Positions 1 to 9,535 of a stretch of 64,000 nucleotides of DNA are shown one piece after another. The position numbers and the translations under genes were made by a program. A model generated the notes under the pieces. That model had not been told where the DNA came from. It worked only from the letters and a program-made list of their open reading frames with translations, and did no database searches. The DNA comes from Streptomyces sp. SLBN-118 (GTDB lineage Bacteria > Actinomycetota > Actinomycetes > Streptomycetales > Streptomycetaceae). Position 1 is the stretch's first letter; the number at the start of each line of letters is the position of its first letter. The stretch is taken from contig NZ_VFNP01000001.1 in assembly GCF_006715635.1 (NCBI RefSeq), positions 3,596,001 through 3,660,000 of the forward strand, in the 5' to 3' direction.

Positions 1-210
1 CTCGCCTTCGCCCGCTGCTGGACACGTAAGGAGGCCCTGCTGAAGGCGACGGGAGTCGGCCTGAACGAGGACCTTGCCCTCACCTATGTCGGGGCCGGAC
101 CCCAACCGGCCGCTGACGCCGACTGGTTGGTGGCCGACCTGCCCGCGGATCCCGGCTACACGGCAGCCGTCGCCGTACGCCGCACCACGCCCGGGCCCGC
201 GCCTCAGTAG
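1..210 (+). CDS. 4'-phosphopantetheinyl transferase, C-terminal part (5' end outside window)
   Basis: The reading frame is open from base 1 and stops at TAG 208-210, leaving the last 69 residues. These start with LAFARCWTRKEALLKATG, which matches the W-x-x-K-E-A signature of Sfp-type phosphopantetheinyl transferases; the Glu is a magnesium ligand. Such enzymes move the phosphopantetheine arm of CoA onto carrier proteins of fatty acid, polyketide or peptide synthases in the cytoplasm. The partner carrier protein cannot be told from this fragment. It converges on the next gene, and the two 3' ends overlap by 7 bp. Confidence 0.82.
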   Translation, partial: LAFARCWTRKEALLKATGVGLNEDLALTYVGAGPQPAADADWLVADLPADPGYTAAVAVRRTTPGPAPQ

Positions 211-596
211 CGCTCTACCAGGTGCTCGCGGCCCGGCGGCGGTTCGTACGCCTCGGGCCAGAAGTCCGTGACGGTCGTGATCCGGCCCTCCTCGTCACCG
301 GTGAAGAAGGTGACCACGTACATCTCCTCAAGGCCCACGGTGACGTGGATCCAGGTGACGGCCTGGTCGCGGTCGGCCACGATCCGCTGTATGCGCAGGT
401 GCCAGTCGCCCGGATACTCGCGGTTGAAACGGACGCACGCCTCCTGGCCGCGGATCCGCTCGCGGGTCTGCGGCAGCTCGTAGACCACGTCCTCGGCCAG
501 CGTCGCCGCGAAGCCCGCCCAGTCGCGGGCTTCGGCCGAGGACCAGTACGTCTCAACGGTCTTGTGCAGCTCGGTCGCTGAGGTCGATCGGTTCAT
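204..596 (-). CDS. SnoaL-like / NTF2-fold family protein
   Basis: About 130 residues with the pattern of the small cone-shaped NTF2/SnoaL fold: an N-terminal helix pair (HKTVETYWSSAEARDWAGF), then beta strands with ITTVTDFWPEAYEPP near the end. Members include polyketide cyclases, limonene epoxide hydrolase-like enzymes and many uncharacterised ligand-binding proteins, so the substrate is unknown. The ATG at 596 (MNRSTSA) was taken; an in-frame GTG at 611 is equally possible because neither has a clear ribosome binding site. It is a single gene, divergent from the S9 peptidase. Confidence 0.75.
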   Translation of the reverse strand: MNRSTSATELHKTVETYWSSAEARDWAGFAATLAEDVVYELPQTRERIRGQEACVRFNREYPGDWHLRIQRIVADRDQAVTWIHVTVGLEEMYVVTFFTGDEEGRITTVTDFWPEAYEPPPGREHLVERY

Positions 597-719
597 ACGG
601 CGAGTGTGCACCCGGCCACTGACAATCGGGCCCGGGTGATCACGAGCGCGACGCCGAAGTTATCCACAGGCTGCGGACGGCCCGAACGGATTGTCGGGGG
701 TCCGGCGCAGAATGGGGTC

Positions 720-2561
720 ATGACTGAGATCACCGACTCCACGCCGGAGCTGCCGGGCACGCCGGAGCTGCCCGGCATGCCCGACTGGGAGAAGCGCTTC
801 CGCGCGCCGCGCGTTTCCCTGCCCGACTGGGCGGAGGACGCACCGCACCGCTCGCTCTTCGTGTCCAACGCCACCGGGACCTACGAGCTGTACGCCTGGG
901 ACCGGGCGACGGGCGAGCAGCGGCAGGCGACGGACCGGCCCAATGGCACGACGGACGGGGTGCTCTCCCCCGACGGCGCGTCGATCTTGTGGTTCTCGGA
1001 CACCGACGGCGACGAGTTCGGCGTCTGGATGCGCCAGCCCTTCGGCGGTGGGGACGACGAGCCCGCCGCGCCGGGCCTCGGACCCTCCTATCCGGCGGGT
1101 CTGGCCATCGGCCGGGACGGCACCTCGGTGGTCGGCCGCTCGACCGACGAGGACGGCACGACGATTCACGTCGTACGCAAGGACGCGGAGCCGGCCGAGA
1201 TCTACCGGCACCGGGAGTCCGCCGGGGTCGGCGATCTGTCGCACGACGGGACGCTGATCGCGATCGAGCACACCGAGCACGGGGACGCGATGCACTCGGC
1301 GCTGCGAGTGGTACGCCTCGACGGCAGCCCCGTCTGCGAGCTGGACGACACAAAGGGGGGCACTGAGGAACTGGGGCTTGAGGTCCTCGGTTTCGCTCCG
1401 GTGGACGGGGACACCCGGCTGCTCGTCGGGCATCAGCGGCGCGGCCGTTGGGAGCCGATGATCTGGGACGTCGCATCGGGCGAGGAGACCGATCTCGCGA
1501 TCGACCTGCCGGGCGATGTGAACGCCGAGTGGTATCCGGACGGCTCGGGGCTGCTGGTCGCGCACAGCTTCGAGGCACGCGGCGAGCTGTGGCGGTACGA
1601 CCTGGCGACGCGGGAGCTGGTGCGGATCGAGACGCCGGCCGGTTCGGTCTCGGGTGCGACGGCCCGGCCGGGCGGGGAGGTGGAGTACCTGTGGTCCTCG
1701 GCCGCGCTGCCGCCCCAGGTCCGCTCGACATCGGGCGGTGTCGTGCTCGATCCCCCGGGCATGAAGGCGCCGGAATCGGTGCCGGTCGAGGATGCCTGGG
1801 TGGAGGGGCCGGGCGGCCGGATCCACGCGCTGGTGCAGAGGCCGGCGGGTGCGACGGGCCCGCTGCCGACCGTCTTTGAGATCCACGGCGGCCCGACCTG
1901 GCACGACAGCGACGAATTCGCGGCGGGCCCGGCGGCGTGGGTCGACCACGGATACGCGGTCGTACGGGTCAACTACCGCGGCTCGACTGGGTACGGCCGG
2001 CAATGGACGGACGCCCTCAAGCACCGGGTCGGGCTGATCGAGCTGGAGGACATCGCGGCGGTCCGGGAGTGGGCGGTGACATCCGGGCTCGCGGATCCGC
2101 AGAGGCTGATCCTGGCGGGCGGCTCATGGGGCGGTTATCTGACCCTGCTCGGCCTGGGCACCCAGCCCGAGGCCTGGGCGCTGGGCCTTGCGGCGGTACC
2201 GGTCGCGGACTACGTCACGGCGTACCACGACGAGATGGAAGCCCTGAAGGCGATGGACCGCACCCTGCTGGGCGGTACGCCGGAGGAGGTCCCGGAGAGG
2301 TTCGAGGCCTCCTCGCCGCTGACGTATGTGGACGCGGTCCGGGCCCCGGTCTATATCTCGGCGGGCGTCAACGACCCGCGCTGCCCGATCCGCCAGGTCG
2401 AGAACTATGTGGACCGGCTCGCCGCGCGCGGCGCGATGCACGAGGTGTACCGCTACGACGCGGGGCACGGCTCGCTGGTGGTGGAGGAGCGGATCAAGCA
2501 GGTGGGGCTGGAGCTCGCGTTCGCAGCCGAGCACCTGGGGCAGGGGGTGGACCTGGGGTAG
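720..2561 (+). CDS. S9 family serine peptidase (prolyl oligopeptidase / acylaminoacyl peptidase type)
   Basis: A 613-residue protein. Residues about 40-370 have the repeated-strand pattern of a beta-propeller (for example LSPDGASILWFSDTDGDEFGVW). The C-terminal part is an alpha/beta hydrolase with IHGGPTW (oxyanion region), the nucleophile motif GGSWGGY, an acid region (ISAGVNDPRCP) and the final His in YDAGHGS. It should cut short peptides or acyl-amino acids in the cytoplasm, since no signal peptide is seen. The ATG at 720 was chosen because the frame upstream to 606 is low-complexity and runs over the preceding promoter region. Confidence 0.88.
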   Translation: MTEITDSTPELPGTPELPGMPDWEKRFRAPRVSLPDWAEDAPHRSLFVSNATGTYELYAWDRATGEQRQATDRPNGTTDGVLSPDGASILWFSDTDGDEFGVWMRQPFGGGDDEPAAPGLGPSYPAGLAIGRDGTSVVGRSTDEDGTTIHVVRKDAEPAEIYRHRESAGVGDLSHDGTLIAIEHTEHGDAMHSALRVVRLDGSPVCELDDTKGGTEELGLEVLGFAPVDGDTRLLVGHQRRGRWEPMIWDVASGEETDLAIDLPGDVNAEWYPDGSGLLVAHSFEARGELWRYDLATRELVRIETPAGSVSGATARPGGEVEYLWSSAALPPQVRSTSGGVVLDPPGMKAPESVPVEDAWVEGPGGRIHALVQRPAGATGPLPTVFEIHGGPTWHDSDEFAAGPAAWVDHGYAVVRVNYRGSTGYGRQWTDALKHRVGLIELEDIAAVREWAVTSGLADPQRLILAGGSWGGYLTLLGLGTQPEAWALGLAAVPVADYVTAYHDEMEALKAMDRTLLGGTPEEVPERFEASSPLTYVDAVRAPVYISAGVNDPRCPIRQVENYVDRLAARGAMHEVYRYDAGHGSLVVEERIKQVGLELAFAAEHLGQGVDLG

Positions 2562-2634
2562 CCGGCTGGCGGGACGGGCTCCGCGAACGGGGGGCGGGCC
2601 GAGGGGCGGTCGGCACGTTCCGTACCGTGGGGGT

Positions 2635-3384
2635 GTGTACCGGTTCCTGCTGACGCCCCGCTGGTGGGGGATCAATATCTTCGTCGTGCTGGCGATCCCC
2701 TTCTGTGTCTTCATGGGGTCGTGGCAGCTCGGCAAGTTCGAGGACCGCGTCACCACGCATCAGCAGGCCAAGCAGGGGCCCGCGCCGGGTGAGCAGAAGG
2801 CCGTGCCTCTGGACGAGCTGTTGCCCGTCGACCAGAAGACGTCGGGGCGGCAGGTGACGGCCGGCGGGCGGTACGGCAAGCAGTTCCTGGTGCCGGACCG
2901 GCAGTTGGACGGTGAGCGCGGCTCGTATGTGCTTACGCTGCTCAAGACCGACGGCGGCCGGACGCTGCCGGTGGTCCGCGGCTGGCTGCGGCAGGGCGCG
3001 GCCGCCCCCGCGGCACCCGCCGGCAGGGTCACCGTGGCCGGCGCCCTGCAGGCCTCGGAGACCCCGGGCACCGAAGGCGTGCACGCGGCGGGCGGGCTGC
3101 CGGGCGGACAGCTGGGGATGATCAGCGCGGCGTCGCTGGTGAACCTCGTGCCGGACGACGTGTACGACGCGTGGGTCACCCTCACGGAGGCCGACAGCGG
3201 ACTGAAGCCGGTCCCGGCGTCCGCGCCGGAGGGCAGCGGGCTGGACTTGAAGGCGTTCCAGAACCTGGGCTACACCGGGGAGTGGTTCGTCTTCGCCGGC
3301 TTCGTGCTCTTCATGTGGTTCCGGCTGCTGCGCCGCGAAGCGGAGGCTGAGCGAGACCGAGCGCTTGGCCTGGAGCCCGCGTAA
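2635..3384 (+). CDS. SURF1 family cytochrome oxidase biogenesis protein
   Basis: A 249-residue membrane protein with one transmembrane helix at the start (WGINIFVVLAIPFCVFMGSW, then QLGKFEDRV) and one at the end (WFVFAGFVLFMWFRLLRR). This two-helix layout, with an extracytoplasmic domain between, is that of SURF1/Shy1, which helps assemble the haem-copper terminal oxidase. The GTG at 2635 follows a G-rich stretch and puts the helix at the N terminus; the longer open frame starts inside the upstream peptidase gene. The helix-flanking W-Q-L and the GWLR-type motif (RGWLRQG) support the family. Confidence 0.85.
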   Translation: MYRFLLTPRWWGINIFVVLAIPFCVFMGSWQLGKFEDRVTTHQQAKQGPAPGEQKAVPLDELLPVDQKTSGRQVTAGGRYGKQFLVPDRQLDGERGSYVLTLLKTDGGRTLPVVRGWLRQGAAAPAAPAGRVTVAGALQASETPGTEGVHAAGGLPGGQLGMISAASLVNLVPDDVYDAWVTLTEADSGLKPVPASAPEGSGLDLKAFQNLGYTGEWFVFAGFVLFMWFRLLRREAEAERDRALGLEPA

Positions 3385-3530
3385 CGGGCGCCGCCGGAAC
3401 CCGCGCCAATCGGGGCGGGCCCACCTGCCCGACCTTCAAACCGAGCGGTGGGGGGGCGGGTAGGGCAGCTGCCGATGTGCGGCTCCGTCGCGCGGCGCCG
3501 CGGGCGCAGGCGCCGGCCCGGACCGGCCCG

Positions 3531-4640
3531 TCACTGAGCGCTCAGCACACCCGTGCGGTAGATCGTGCCTGAACACGCGTTGGTGATCGTCGTCTCCGCG
3601 CTGGGCGAGCCCACCCCGGTGGTGTGGGTCACGGCGACGCTGCCGTCCGCCGGGCCGTCGGCCGTGGGGACCAGCTGGGGCTCGGCGTTCCCCGAGGTCG
3701 TGCCCGTGCCTGTGCTCGCGCCCGACGAGCCGCCCTCCGACGGCGTGGGTTCGGGCGATGCTCCGGTGGTCGGGCAGCTGTCCTTCGGGACCCAGGCGAA
3801 CTTCACCTCGTACGCCGTGTCCGGCTTCAGCAGCAGCGAAGCCGCCTCCTCCGAGGGGGCCGGCAGACCGGTCGCCGCGTCGCCCGCCGTGTGCTCGGCC
3901 ACCGTGATCTTGGCGGGGTCGGCCGCGCCCAGCGCCTTGAAGGTGACCGTGCCGTCGCCGCTGACCGCGCAGTCGGTCTTGGAGACATTGGTGACGCGGA
4001 AGGTGCCGTACACCTTGCCCTCGGCGTCGGGCGCCGCCTGCGCCGCGGTGACGCCGAGCTGGCCGGACTCGCAGACCGCGGAGCTGGCGGGCGCGGTAAC
4101 GGGCGGGTTGAGGACGCCGCCCGTCCTGCCGTCCGTGGCGCCGGAGGGCTGCTGTCCCGGCGTCGGGGTCGCGCCGCCCTTGTTCTGCCCGGTGCCCTGG
4201 CCGCCGGCGGAGGGGCTGCCCGTCCCCGACTCGCCGTCCTCGGCTCCCGCCTCGTCCCCGGTGCCTCCCTGAGCCTGTTCGCCGTGTCCGGCGTTGACGG
4301 GGTTGGCGCTGTCGCTGCCGCCGGAGGTCGCCACATGCACGAAGGCGGGGACGGCGGTGCCGATCAGCACCACCGCGGCCGCCGCACCGACCAGCGCCTG
4401 CCTTTTGCGGGCGCGTCGCGCAGGGACTGCCCTTCGCAGGTGGTCAAGGGCTCCTTCGGAGGGCTCCAGATCCTGCACCGCCCCTTGCAGCAGCCGCCGC
4501 AGGGCGACTTCGTCCCCGCCAAGGGCTCCAAGGCCGCCCAGCTCATTTTCCGGCCCGTAGTTCACAATTCCGTTCCCAGTCCGGTCGTCAAACGGCCCGT
4601 CCGGCCCGTACTGCTCAAACCTGTCCCTGTGCCCGCTCAT
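3531..4640 (-). CDS. Membrane-anchored protein co-transcribed with an ECF sigma factor
   Basis: A 369-residue protein with a cytoplasmic N terminus of about 90 residues, one transmembrane helix (QALVGAAAAVVLIGTAVPAFV, about residues 79-99), a long Ser/Gly/Thr/Pro-rich linker and an extracytoplasmic domain with several Cys (SAVCESG, KTDCAVSGDG, DSCPTTGA, ITNACSG). Its ATG overlaps the stop of the sigma factor gene by 4 bp (ATGA), so the two are translated together. This arrangement suggests an anti-sigma or signal-sensing partner. No zinc-binding anti-sigma motif is visible in the cytoplasmic part, so that role is inference from position only. Confidence 0.75.
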   Translation of the reverse strand: MSGHRDRFEQYGPDGPFDDRTGNGIVNYGPENELGGLGALGGDEVALRRLLQGAVQDLEPSEGALDHLRRAVPARRARKRQALVGAAAAVVLIGTAVPAFVHVATSGGSDSANPVNAGHGEQAQGGTGDEAGAEDGESGTGSPSAGGQGTGQNKGGATPTPGQQPSGATDGRTGGVLNPPVTAPASSAVCESGQLGVTAAQAAPDAEGKVYGTFRVTNVSKTDCAVSGDGTVTFKALGAADPAKITVAEHTAGDAATGLPAPSEEAASLLLKPDTAYEVKFAWVPKDSCPTTGASPEPTPSEGGSSGASTGTGTTSGNAEPQLVPTADGPADGSVAVTHTTGVGSPSAETTITNACSGTIYRTGVLSAQ

Positions 4641-5293
4641 GCCGTCGCCTCCATGGCGACGCGCAGCGCCGCGATGCCCCGCGAGCCGTACGCCTTCACC
4701 GAGCCAAGCGAAATCCCCAGCGTCTCGGCGGCCTGAGCCTCTGTCATGTCCGCGAAGTACCTCAGCACCAGAACCTCGCGCTGGCGGCGCTGGAGTCCGC
4801 GCATCGCCTTGATCAGCGCGTCCCGTTCCAGCTGGTCGTACGCGCCCTCCTCGGCGCTCGCCATGTCCGGCATCGGCTTGGAGAGCAGTTTCAGCCCGAG
4901 GATGCGGCGCCGCAGCGCCGACCGCGACAGATTCACGACGGTCTGGCGCAGATACGCCAGGGTCTTCTCCGGGTCCCGTACCCGGTTGCGCGCCGAGTGG
5001 ACGCGTATGAAGGCTTCCTGGACGACGTCCTCGCAGGAGGCCGTGTCGTCGAGAAGCAGGGCCGCGAGACCAAGCAGCGACCGGTAGTGGGCGCGATAGG
5101 TCTCGGTGAGGTGATCGACTGTGGTACCCGCGGCCATGGTGTCCTCAGCGCCCTCGCGCTGGGACGAGATGCGGGTGGTGCGGGGCATGGGGGCGATCAC
5201 CGGCATGCCGGCGGGCGGGCGGGGCCGGCGGAGCGGGCGCACTGCTGCGCCGCGGACCGGGACCACCCTGGTGAAGTCGAGAACCTCTGCCAC
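4637..5293 (-). CDS. SigE-family (ECF) RNA polymerase sigma factor
   Basis: The core holds sigma region 2 (YRAHYRSLLGLAALLLDDTASCEDVVQEAFIRVH) and region 4 with a helix-turn-helix (MRGLQRRQREVLVLRYFADMTEAQAAETLGISLGSVKAYGSRG), the layout of SigE-family ECF factors that steer RNA polymerase to stress or envelope genes. The GTG at 5293 gives 218 residues with a basic, Pro/Arg-rich extension of about 52 residues before the sigma core; an internal start at 5137 (MAAGTTVDHLTE) would give the usual length. The downstream gene overlaps by 4 bp and probably encodes its regulator. Confidence 0.88.
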   Translation of the reverse strand: MAEVLDFTRVVPVRGAAVRPLRRPRPPAGMPVIAPMPRTTRISSQREGAEDTMAAGTTVDHLTETYRAHYRSLLGLAALLLDDTASCEDVVQEAFIRVHSARNRVRDPEKTLAYLRQTVVNLSRSALRRRILGLKLLSKPMPDMASAEEGAYDQLERDALIKAMRGLQRRQREVLVLRYFADMTEAQAAETLGISLGSVKAYGSRGIAALRVAMEATA

Positions 5294-5630
5294 GCCTGTT
5301 GGACACGCTTCCCCCCGTCAGGGTTGTACGCGTACGCCACCGTTTTTGACGGTGAACCAAATGCGCCCATGCGTACCCGCTCTTCCCCAATGCCCCTTTT
5401 CTTCGCGGCACCGTGAAGGGGCAACCGCAAAGACGCCTCCCGCCCAACTGCCGGTTGCAGAAAGAGGGGAAGCGCATCGTCGAACATCCTTGCACCCCAG
5501 TTCAAGTGGTACAGACCTTCGTCTTGATCACAGGGTGTTCACAGAGCCTACAAAGCATTCCGCTTCCCCCGCCCCGATTCAGCGGGAAGCAGACAGAGGA
5601 AGCGCACAGAGCGGCAACAAACGGGACGGA
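5294..5630. other. Intergenic region between asd and the sigma factor gene
   Basis: 337 bp without a convincing gene. It must hold the leftward promoter of the sigma factor operon, and it is poorer in G+C than its surroundings (for example around 5330-5400 and 5480-5560). A terminator-like hairpin for asd lies at 5562-5590. Short open frames here have no ribosome binding site or recognisable product. Confidence 0.6.
5562..5590 (-). terminator. Possible terminator of ask-asd
   Basis: Arms GCTTCCC (5562-5568) and GGGAAGC (5584-5590) pair perfectly, about 40 bp beyond the asd stop on the minus strand. On that strand the hairpin is followed by a T-containing run (GGAATGCTTTG). The stem is short and the loop 15 nt, so confidence is modest. 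Confidence 0.4.
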
Positions 5631-6701
5631 TCAGCCGGGGGCGAGCGCGGGCCCGATCTCCGCCGCGACAGCCTCCGCGATCTGAGCGGAGTTGAGCGCG
5701 GCACCCTTGCGCAGATTGTCGCCGCAGACGAACAGGTCCAGCGCACAGGGGTCGTCCGGAGCCCGCCGCACCCGCCCCACCCACGTCGGATCGGTCCCCA
5801 CCACATCGGCGGGCGTGGGGAAGTCCCCGGCCGCCGGATTGTCGTAGAGCACCACTCCGGGCGAGGTCGCCAGGATCTCGTGCGCCCGCTCCACCGTGAC
5901 CTCGCTCTCGAAGCGCGCGTGCACGGCGAGCGAATGCGTGGTGAGCACCGGGACGCGGACGAACGTCGCCGCCACCCGCAGCCCCGGCAGGCCGAGGATC
6001 TTGCGCGTCTCGGCCCGCAGCCCCAGCTCCTCGGACGACCAGCCGCCGTCCTGGAGGGTCCCCGACCAGGGCACCACGTTCAGCGCCAGCGGTGCCGCGA
6101 ACGGTCCCAGCTCGTCGCCGACGGCCCTGCGTACGTCTCCGGGCCCGGCGCCCAGTTCCGTACCGGCAACGAGCGACAGCTGGGCGCGCAGCGCCCCGAC
6201 GGCGTCACGCCCCGCGCCGCTGACGGCCTGGTAGGAGGCGACGACCAGTTCGCGCAGCCCGAACTCGGCGTGCAGCGCGCCCACGGCCGGAACCATCGCG
6301 AGCGTGGTGTCGTGCGGGCTCGCGACGATGCCGCGCGGGCGGACCCGTACGGCATGCGGATTGACCTCGGGTACGACCAGTGGCACATCGGCATCCAGCC
6401 GGAAGGCGCCCGAATTGTCCACAACCACCGCGCCTTTGGCCGCGGCGACCGGCGCCCACTGCGCGGACACCGCGTCCGGTACGAGGAAGAGCGCGACGTC
6501 GACGCCCGTCAGTGCCTCTTCGCCGAGCGCGACGACCTCGGTCTCCTCACCGCGCACGGCCAGCTTGCGGCCGGCCGAGTGCGGAGAGGCGACCAGTCGT
6601 ATGGCGCCCCAGACATCCGCGTGCTGCGAAAGGATCTGGAGCATCACAGAGCCGACGGCTCCGGTCGCTCCGACGACCGCAAGCGTCGGCTTGCGGGTCA
6701 T
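5631..6701 (-). CDS. asd: Aspartate-semialdehyde dehydrogenase family protein lacking the catalytic Cys
   Basis: A 356-residue protein of normal family length. Present are the NADP-binding GATGAVG (residues 11-17), [33 protein letters not shown] and a C-terminal [17 protein letters not shown] holding the likely active-site His. Functional family members reduce aspartyl phosphate to aspartate semialdehyde for lysine, threonine and methionine. Here the normally invariant N-C-T-T motif reads S-P-H-D-T-T: residue 131 is Asp (codon 6311-6309), not the thiol nucleophile. The ATG overlaps the ask stop by 4 bp, so it is made with aspartokinase. It may be a regulatory or altered-function paralogue; a true Asd may be encoded elsewhere. 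Confidence 0.88.
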   Translation of the reverse strand: MTRKPTLAVVGATGAVGSVMLQILSQHADVWGAIRLVASPHSAGRKLAVRGEETEVVALGEEALTGVDVALFLVPDAVSAQWAPVAAAKGAVVVDNSGAFRLDADVPLVVPEVNPHAVRVRPRGIVASPHDTTLAMVPAVGALHAEFGLRELVVASYQAVSGAGRDAVGALRAQLSLVAGTELGAGPGDVRRAVGDELGPFAAPLALNVVPWSGTLQDGGWSSEELGLRAETRKILGLPGLRVAATFVRVPVLTTHSLAVHARFESEVTVERAHEILATSPGVVLYDNPAAGDFPTPADVVGTDPTWVGRVRRAPDDPCALDLFVCGDNLRKGAALNSAQIAEAVAAEIGPALAPG

Positions 6702-7219
6702 CGACCGGTGCCTCCGTAGACGACCGCCTCGTCGGAGTCGGAGTCGAGACCGAAGGCGGTGTGCACGGCGCGCACGGCCTCGTTGACGTCGTCGGCACGC
6801 GTGACCACCGAGATACGGATCTCCGAGGTGGAGATCAGCTCGATGTTCACACCCGCGTCGGAGAGCGCCTCGAAGAAGGAGGCGGTGACACCGGGGTTGG
6901 TCTTCATGCCCGCGCCGACGAGCGAGATCTTGCCGATCTGGTCGTCGTAGCGCAGCGATTCGAAGCCGATCCCGGCCTTCGCCTTCTCCAGGGCGTCGAT
7001 GGCCTTGCGGCCGTCCGTCTTGGGGAGGGTGAAGGAGATGTCGGTCAGGGCGGTCGTGGCCGCCGAGACGTTCTGCACGACCATGTCGATGTTGATCTCG
7101 GCATCGGCGATCGTACGGAAGATGGCCGCGGCCTCGCCCGGCTTGTCCGGCACTCCGACGACCGTGACCTTGGCCTCGGAGACGTCGTGGGCGACTCCGG
7201 AGATGATGGCGTGCTCCAC
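6698..7219 (-). other. Internal in-frame start for the aspartokinase beta subunit
   Basis: Within ask, the GTG codon of Val251 (7219-7217) is preceded at 8-nt spacing by AAGGGG, a good ribosome binding site, and opens the sequence [10 protein letters not shown]. The product would be 173 residues containing just the two ACT domains. In Corynebacterium and Bacillus, aspartokinase is known to be an alpha2beta2 enzyme whose beta chain comes from such an internal start, with a very similar N terminus. Its use here is inferred. Confidence 0.6.
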
Positions 7220-7969
7220 CTTCTGGTCCCCTTGCGGTTCGTTGCTGACCCAGGTGCCGCGCAGTCCCGAGAAGGACGAGCGGACGTGAATCGGGATGTT
7301 GTATCGGCGTGCGTACTCGACGCAGCGGTGCAGCAGCACCTTGGAGCCGGAGGCTGCGAGCTCCAGCATGTCCTCGAAGGCGATCCAGTCGATCTTCTTC
7401 GCCTTCTTCACGACCCGGGGGTCGGCGGTGAAGACGCCGTCGACGTCGGTGTAGATCTCGCAGACCTCGGCGTCCAGGGCGGCGGCCAGGGCGACGGCGG
7501 TGGTGTCGGACCCGCCGCGGCCGAGGGTGGTGATGTCCTTCTTGTCCTGGGACACACCCTGGAAGCCCGCGACGATGGCGATGTTGCCCTCGTCCAGCGC
7601 CGTACGGATCCGGCCCGGCGTCACATCGATGATGCGCGCTTTGTTGTGGACCGAGTCGGTGATGACGCCTGCCTGGCTGCCGGTGAACGACTGGGCCTCG
7701 TGGCCCAGGTTTTTGATCGCCATCGCCAGCAGGGCCATGGAGATCCGCTCTCCGGCGGTCAGCAGCATGTCGAATTCGCGCCCGGCAGGGATCGGGGATA
7801 CCTGCTCGGCGAGATCGATCAGCTCGTCCGTCGTGTCGCCCATCGCGGATACCACGACGACCACCTGGTGGCCGTCCTTCTTGGCATCGACGATTCGCTT
7901 GGCGACGCGCTTGATGCCTTCGGCATCGGCAACGGAGGAGCCTCCGTACTTCTGCACGACAAGGCCCAC
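6698..7969 (-). CDS. ask: Aspartokinase
   Basis: A 423-residue aspartate kinase that phosphorylates aspartate, the first step to lysine, threonine, methionine and diaminopimelate. The kinase domain has [17 protein letters not shown] at the N terminus, the GRGGSDTTA loop (about 150-158) and [12 protein letters not shown]. Two ACT domains for amino acid feedback fill the C terminus (from about residue 265: [20 protein letters not shown], and [18 protein letters not shown]). An internal GTG start gives a probable separate beta subunit (see 6698-7219). It precedes asd in an operon, with a 4-bp overlap. Confidence 0.95.
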   Translation of the reverse strand: MGLVVQKYGGSSVADAEGIKRVAKRIVDAKKDGHQVVVVVSAMGDTTDELIDLAEQVSPIPAGREFDMLLTAGERISMALLAMAIKNLGHEAQSFTGSQAGVITDSVHNKARIIDVTPGRIRTALDEGNIAIVAGFQGVSQDKKDITTLGRGGSDTTAVALAAALDAEVCEIYTDVDGVFTADPRVVKKAKKIDWIAFEDMLELAASGSKVLLHRCVEYARRYNIPIHVRSSFSGLRGTWVSNEPQGDQKVEHAIISGVAHDVSEAKVTVVGVPDKPGEAAAIFRTIADAEINIDMVVQNVSAATTALTDISFTLPKTDGRKAIDALEKAKAGIGFESLRYDDQIGKISLVGAGMKTNPGVTASFFEALSDAGVNIELISTSEIRISVVTRADDVNEAVRAVHTAFGLDSDSDEAVVYGGTGR

Positions 7970-8228
7970 GTGCGCTCCTCGCTCAGTCCGTTTCGGTCCG
8001 CACTACTGCGGTCGGCTCAGTCTAACGAGCGGCCGGACTCCGACCCGGTGCAGTCACATGGTGAGATGTCCCGCTCACTACGTGATCACCGGGAAGGGTC
8101 ACGGCCACCCGGACGACTCCTGCCCCGACTCATGCGTGCTACGCGGTATGTGGGCCGTGTCACGTCGGCCCGAGGGCCCGCCCGCCGGTGACGCGCCACA
8201 TAGTGGCCGGAAAAGGATCCGGGAGCTC

Positions 8229-8888
8229 TCAGGTGGCCGTACGCAGGCCCAGCGGGCCCGCGATCTCCTGCGCCATCACCTTCCCGGCCTCCTCGGCCAG
8301 CGCGTCCTCTGCGAGGTCCTCGTCCGTGTCCAGACCGTCCAGCTCCTCCAGCGGCTGGTCCAGCCTGACGTGGGCGACCAGCGACTGCAGCGCGCGCAGC
8401 GTGGCGGAGGCGGTCGGGCCCCAATTGGAGAAGTACGAGAACTGCCACCACCACAGCGCCTCACTCGTGCGGCCCGCACGGTAGTGGGCCAGGCCGTGGC
8501 GCAGGTCGGTGACGATGTCCGCGAGGTTGTCCGAGATCCGGGAGGCGACCGGGGCCTTGCGCGGTTCGTACGGGTCGAAGACCTCGGAGAAGACGTCGAC
8601 CGGGTCGAGCAGCACGGCGAAGCGCTCGCGCAGGTCGTCGACGTCCACGTCGGGGCCGGTGTCCGGTTCGTACCGCTCGTCCGGAATGATGTCCTCGTGC
8701 GCGCCCAGCCGACCGCCCGTCAGCAGGAGTTGGGAGACCTCCAGCAGCAGGAAGGGCACCGCACTGTCGGGCTCGTCGCCCTTCGCGACTTCCGTGGTCG
8801 CGACGATGAAGGACTCGATCGAGTCGGCGATCTGGACCGCGAAGCTGTCCGGGTCCTGATTGACGGCGTGCAGGTTGGCGTCAGACAT
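8229..8888 (-). CDS. DUF5063 domain protein
   Basis: A 219-residue acidic, mostly helical protein with no signal peptide or membrane span. The sequence ([21 protein letters not shown] near the start; [37 protein letters not shown] in the middle) matches the DUF5063 family, whose function is unknown. The ATG at 8888 has GGGGAGA about 11 nt upstream and overlaps the recR stop by 8 bp, so the two are translationally coupled. The constant pairing with recR hints at a part in DNA repair or replication, but nothing in the sequence proves it. Confidence 0.8.
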   Translation of the reverse strand: MSDANLHAVNQDPDSFAVQIADSIESFIVATTEVAKGDEPDSAVPFLLLEVSQLLLTGGRLGAHEDIIPDERYEPDTGPDVDVDDLRERFAVLLDPVDVFSEVFDPYEPRKAPVASRISDNLADIVTDLRHGLAHYRAGRTSEALWWWQFSYFSNWGPTASATLRALQSLVAHVRLDQPLEELDGLDTDEDLAEDALAEEAGKVMAQEIAGPLGLRTAT

Positions 8889-9480
8889 CGAGAAGTCGTC
8901 TCCCCTCGAAGGCACGCCCCAGCGTGACCTCGTCGGCGTATTCCAAGTCTCCCCCCACGGGCAGACCGCTGGCCAGCCTTGTGACCTTCAGGCCCATCGG
9001 CTTGATCATGCGCGCCAGGTACGTGGCGGTGGCTTCACCCTCCAGATTGGGGTCCGTGGCGATGATCAGTTCGGTGATCGTGCCGTCCGCGAGGCGGGCG
9101 AGCAGCTCACGGATCCGCAGGTCGTCGGGGCCCACACCCTCGATGGGGCTGATGGCCCCGCCGAGCACGTGGTAGCGGCCCCGGAACTCCCGGGTCCGCT
9201 CGATCGCCACAACGTCCTTCGGCTCCTCCACCACGCAGATGACCGAGTGGTCACGGCGCGGGTCACGGCAGATGTTGCACTGTTCCTGCTGGGCGACATT
9301 GCCGCACACCGCACAGAAGCGGACCTTGTCCTTCACCTCGAGCAGGGCGTGGGCGAGCCGGCGCACGTCGGTCGGTTCCGCCTGGAGGATGTGGAAGGCG
9401 ATCCGCTGCGCGCTCTTGGGACCGACGCCGGGCAGCCTGCCCAATTCGTCGATGAGGTCCTGGACCACGCCTTCGTACAA
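8881..9480 (-). CDS. recR: Recombination mediator protein RecR
   Basis: A 199-residue protein of standard length. It contains the N-terminal helix-hairpin-helix ([17 protein letters not shown]), a four-Cys zinc finger ([18 protein letters not shown], about residues 57-74) and a Toprim domain ([19 protein letters not shown]). RecR works with RecF and RecO to load RecA on gapped DNA. The start is TTG at 9480, the only codon giving the conserved [19 protein letters not shown] terminus. It follows ybaB by 55 bp in the same direction and overlaps the DUF5063 gene. Confidence 0.95.
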   Translation of the reverse strand: MYEGVVQDLIDELGRLPGVGPKSAQRIAFHILQAEPTDVRRLAHALLEVKDKVRFCAVCGNVAQQEQCNICRDPRRDHSVICVVEEPKDVVAIERTREFRGRYHVLGGAISPIEGVGPDDLRIRELLARLADGTITELIIATDPNLEGEATATYLARMIKPMGLKVTRLASGLPVGGDLEYADEVTLGRAFEGRRLLDV

Positions 9481-9535
9481 CGGAACGCCTCTCGTGGAGT
9501 GCTGTGGTGCTTACGGTAGTTGGTGGGCCCGCGCC

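Noticed and set aside
660..2024. Long minus-strand open frame opposite the S9 peptidase gene
   Set aside because: Shadow of the coding strand caused by high GC at third positions; Arg/Pro/Gly-rich product with no motif.
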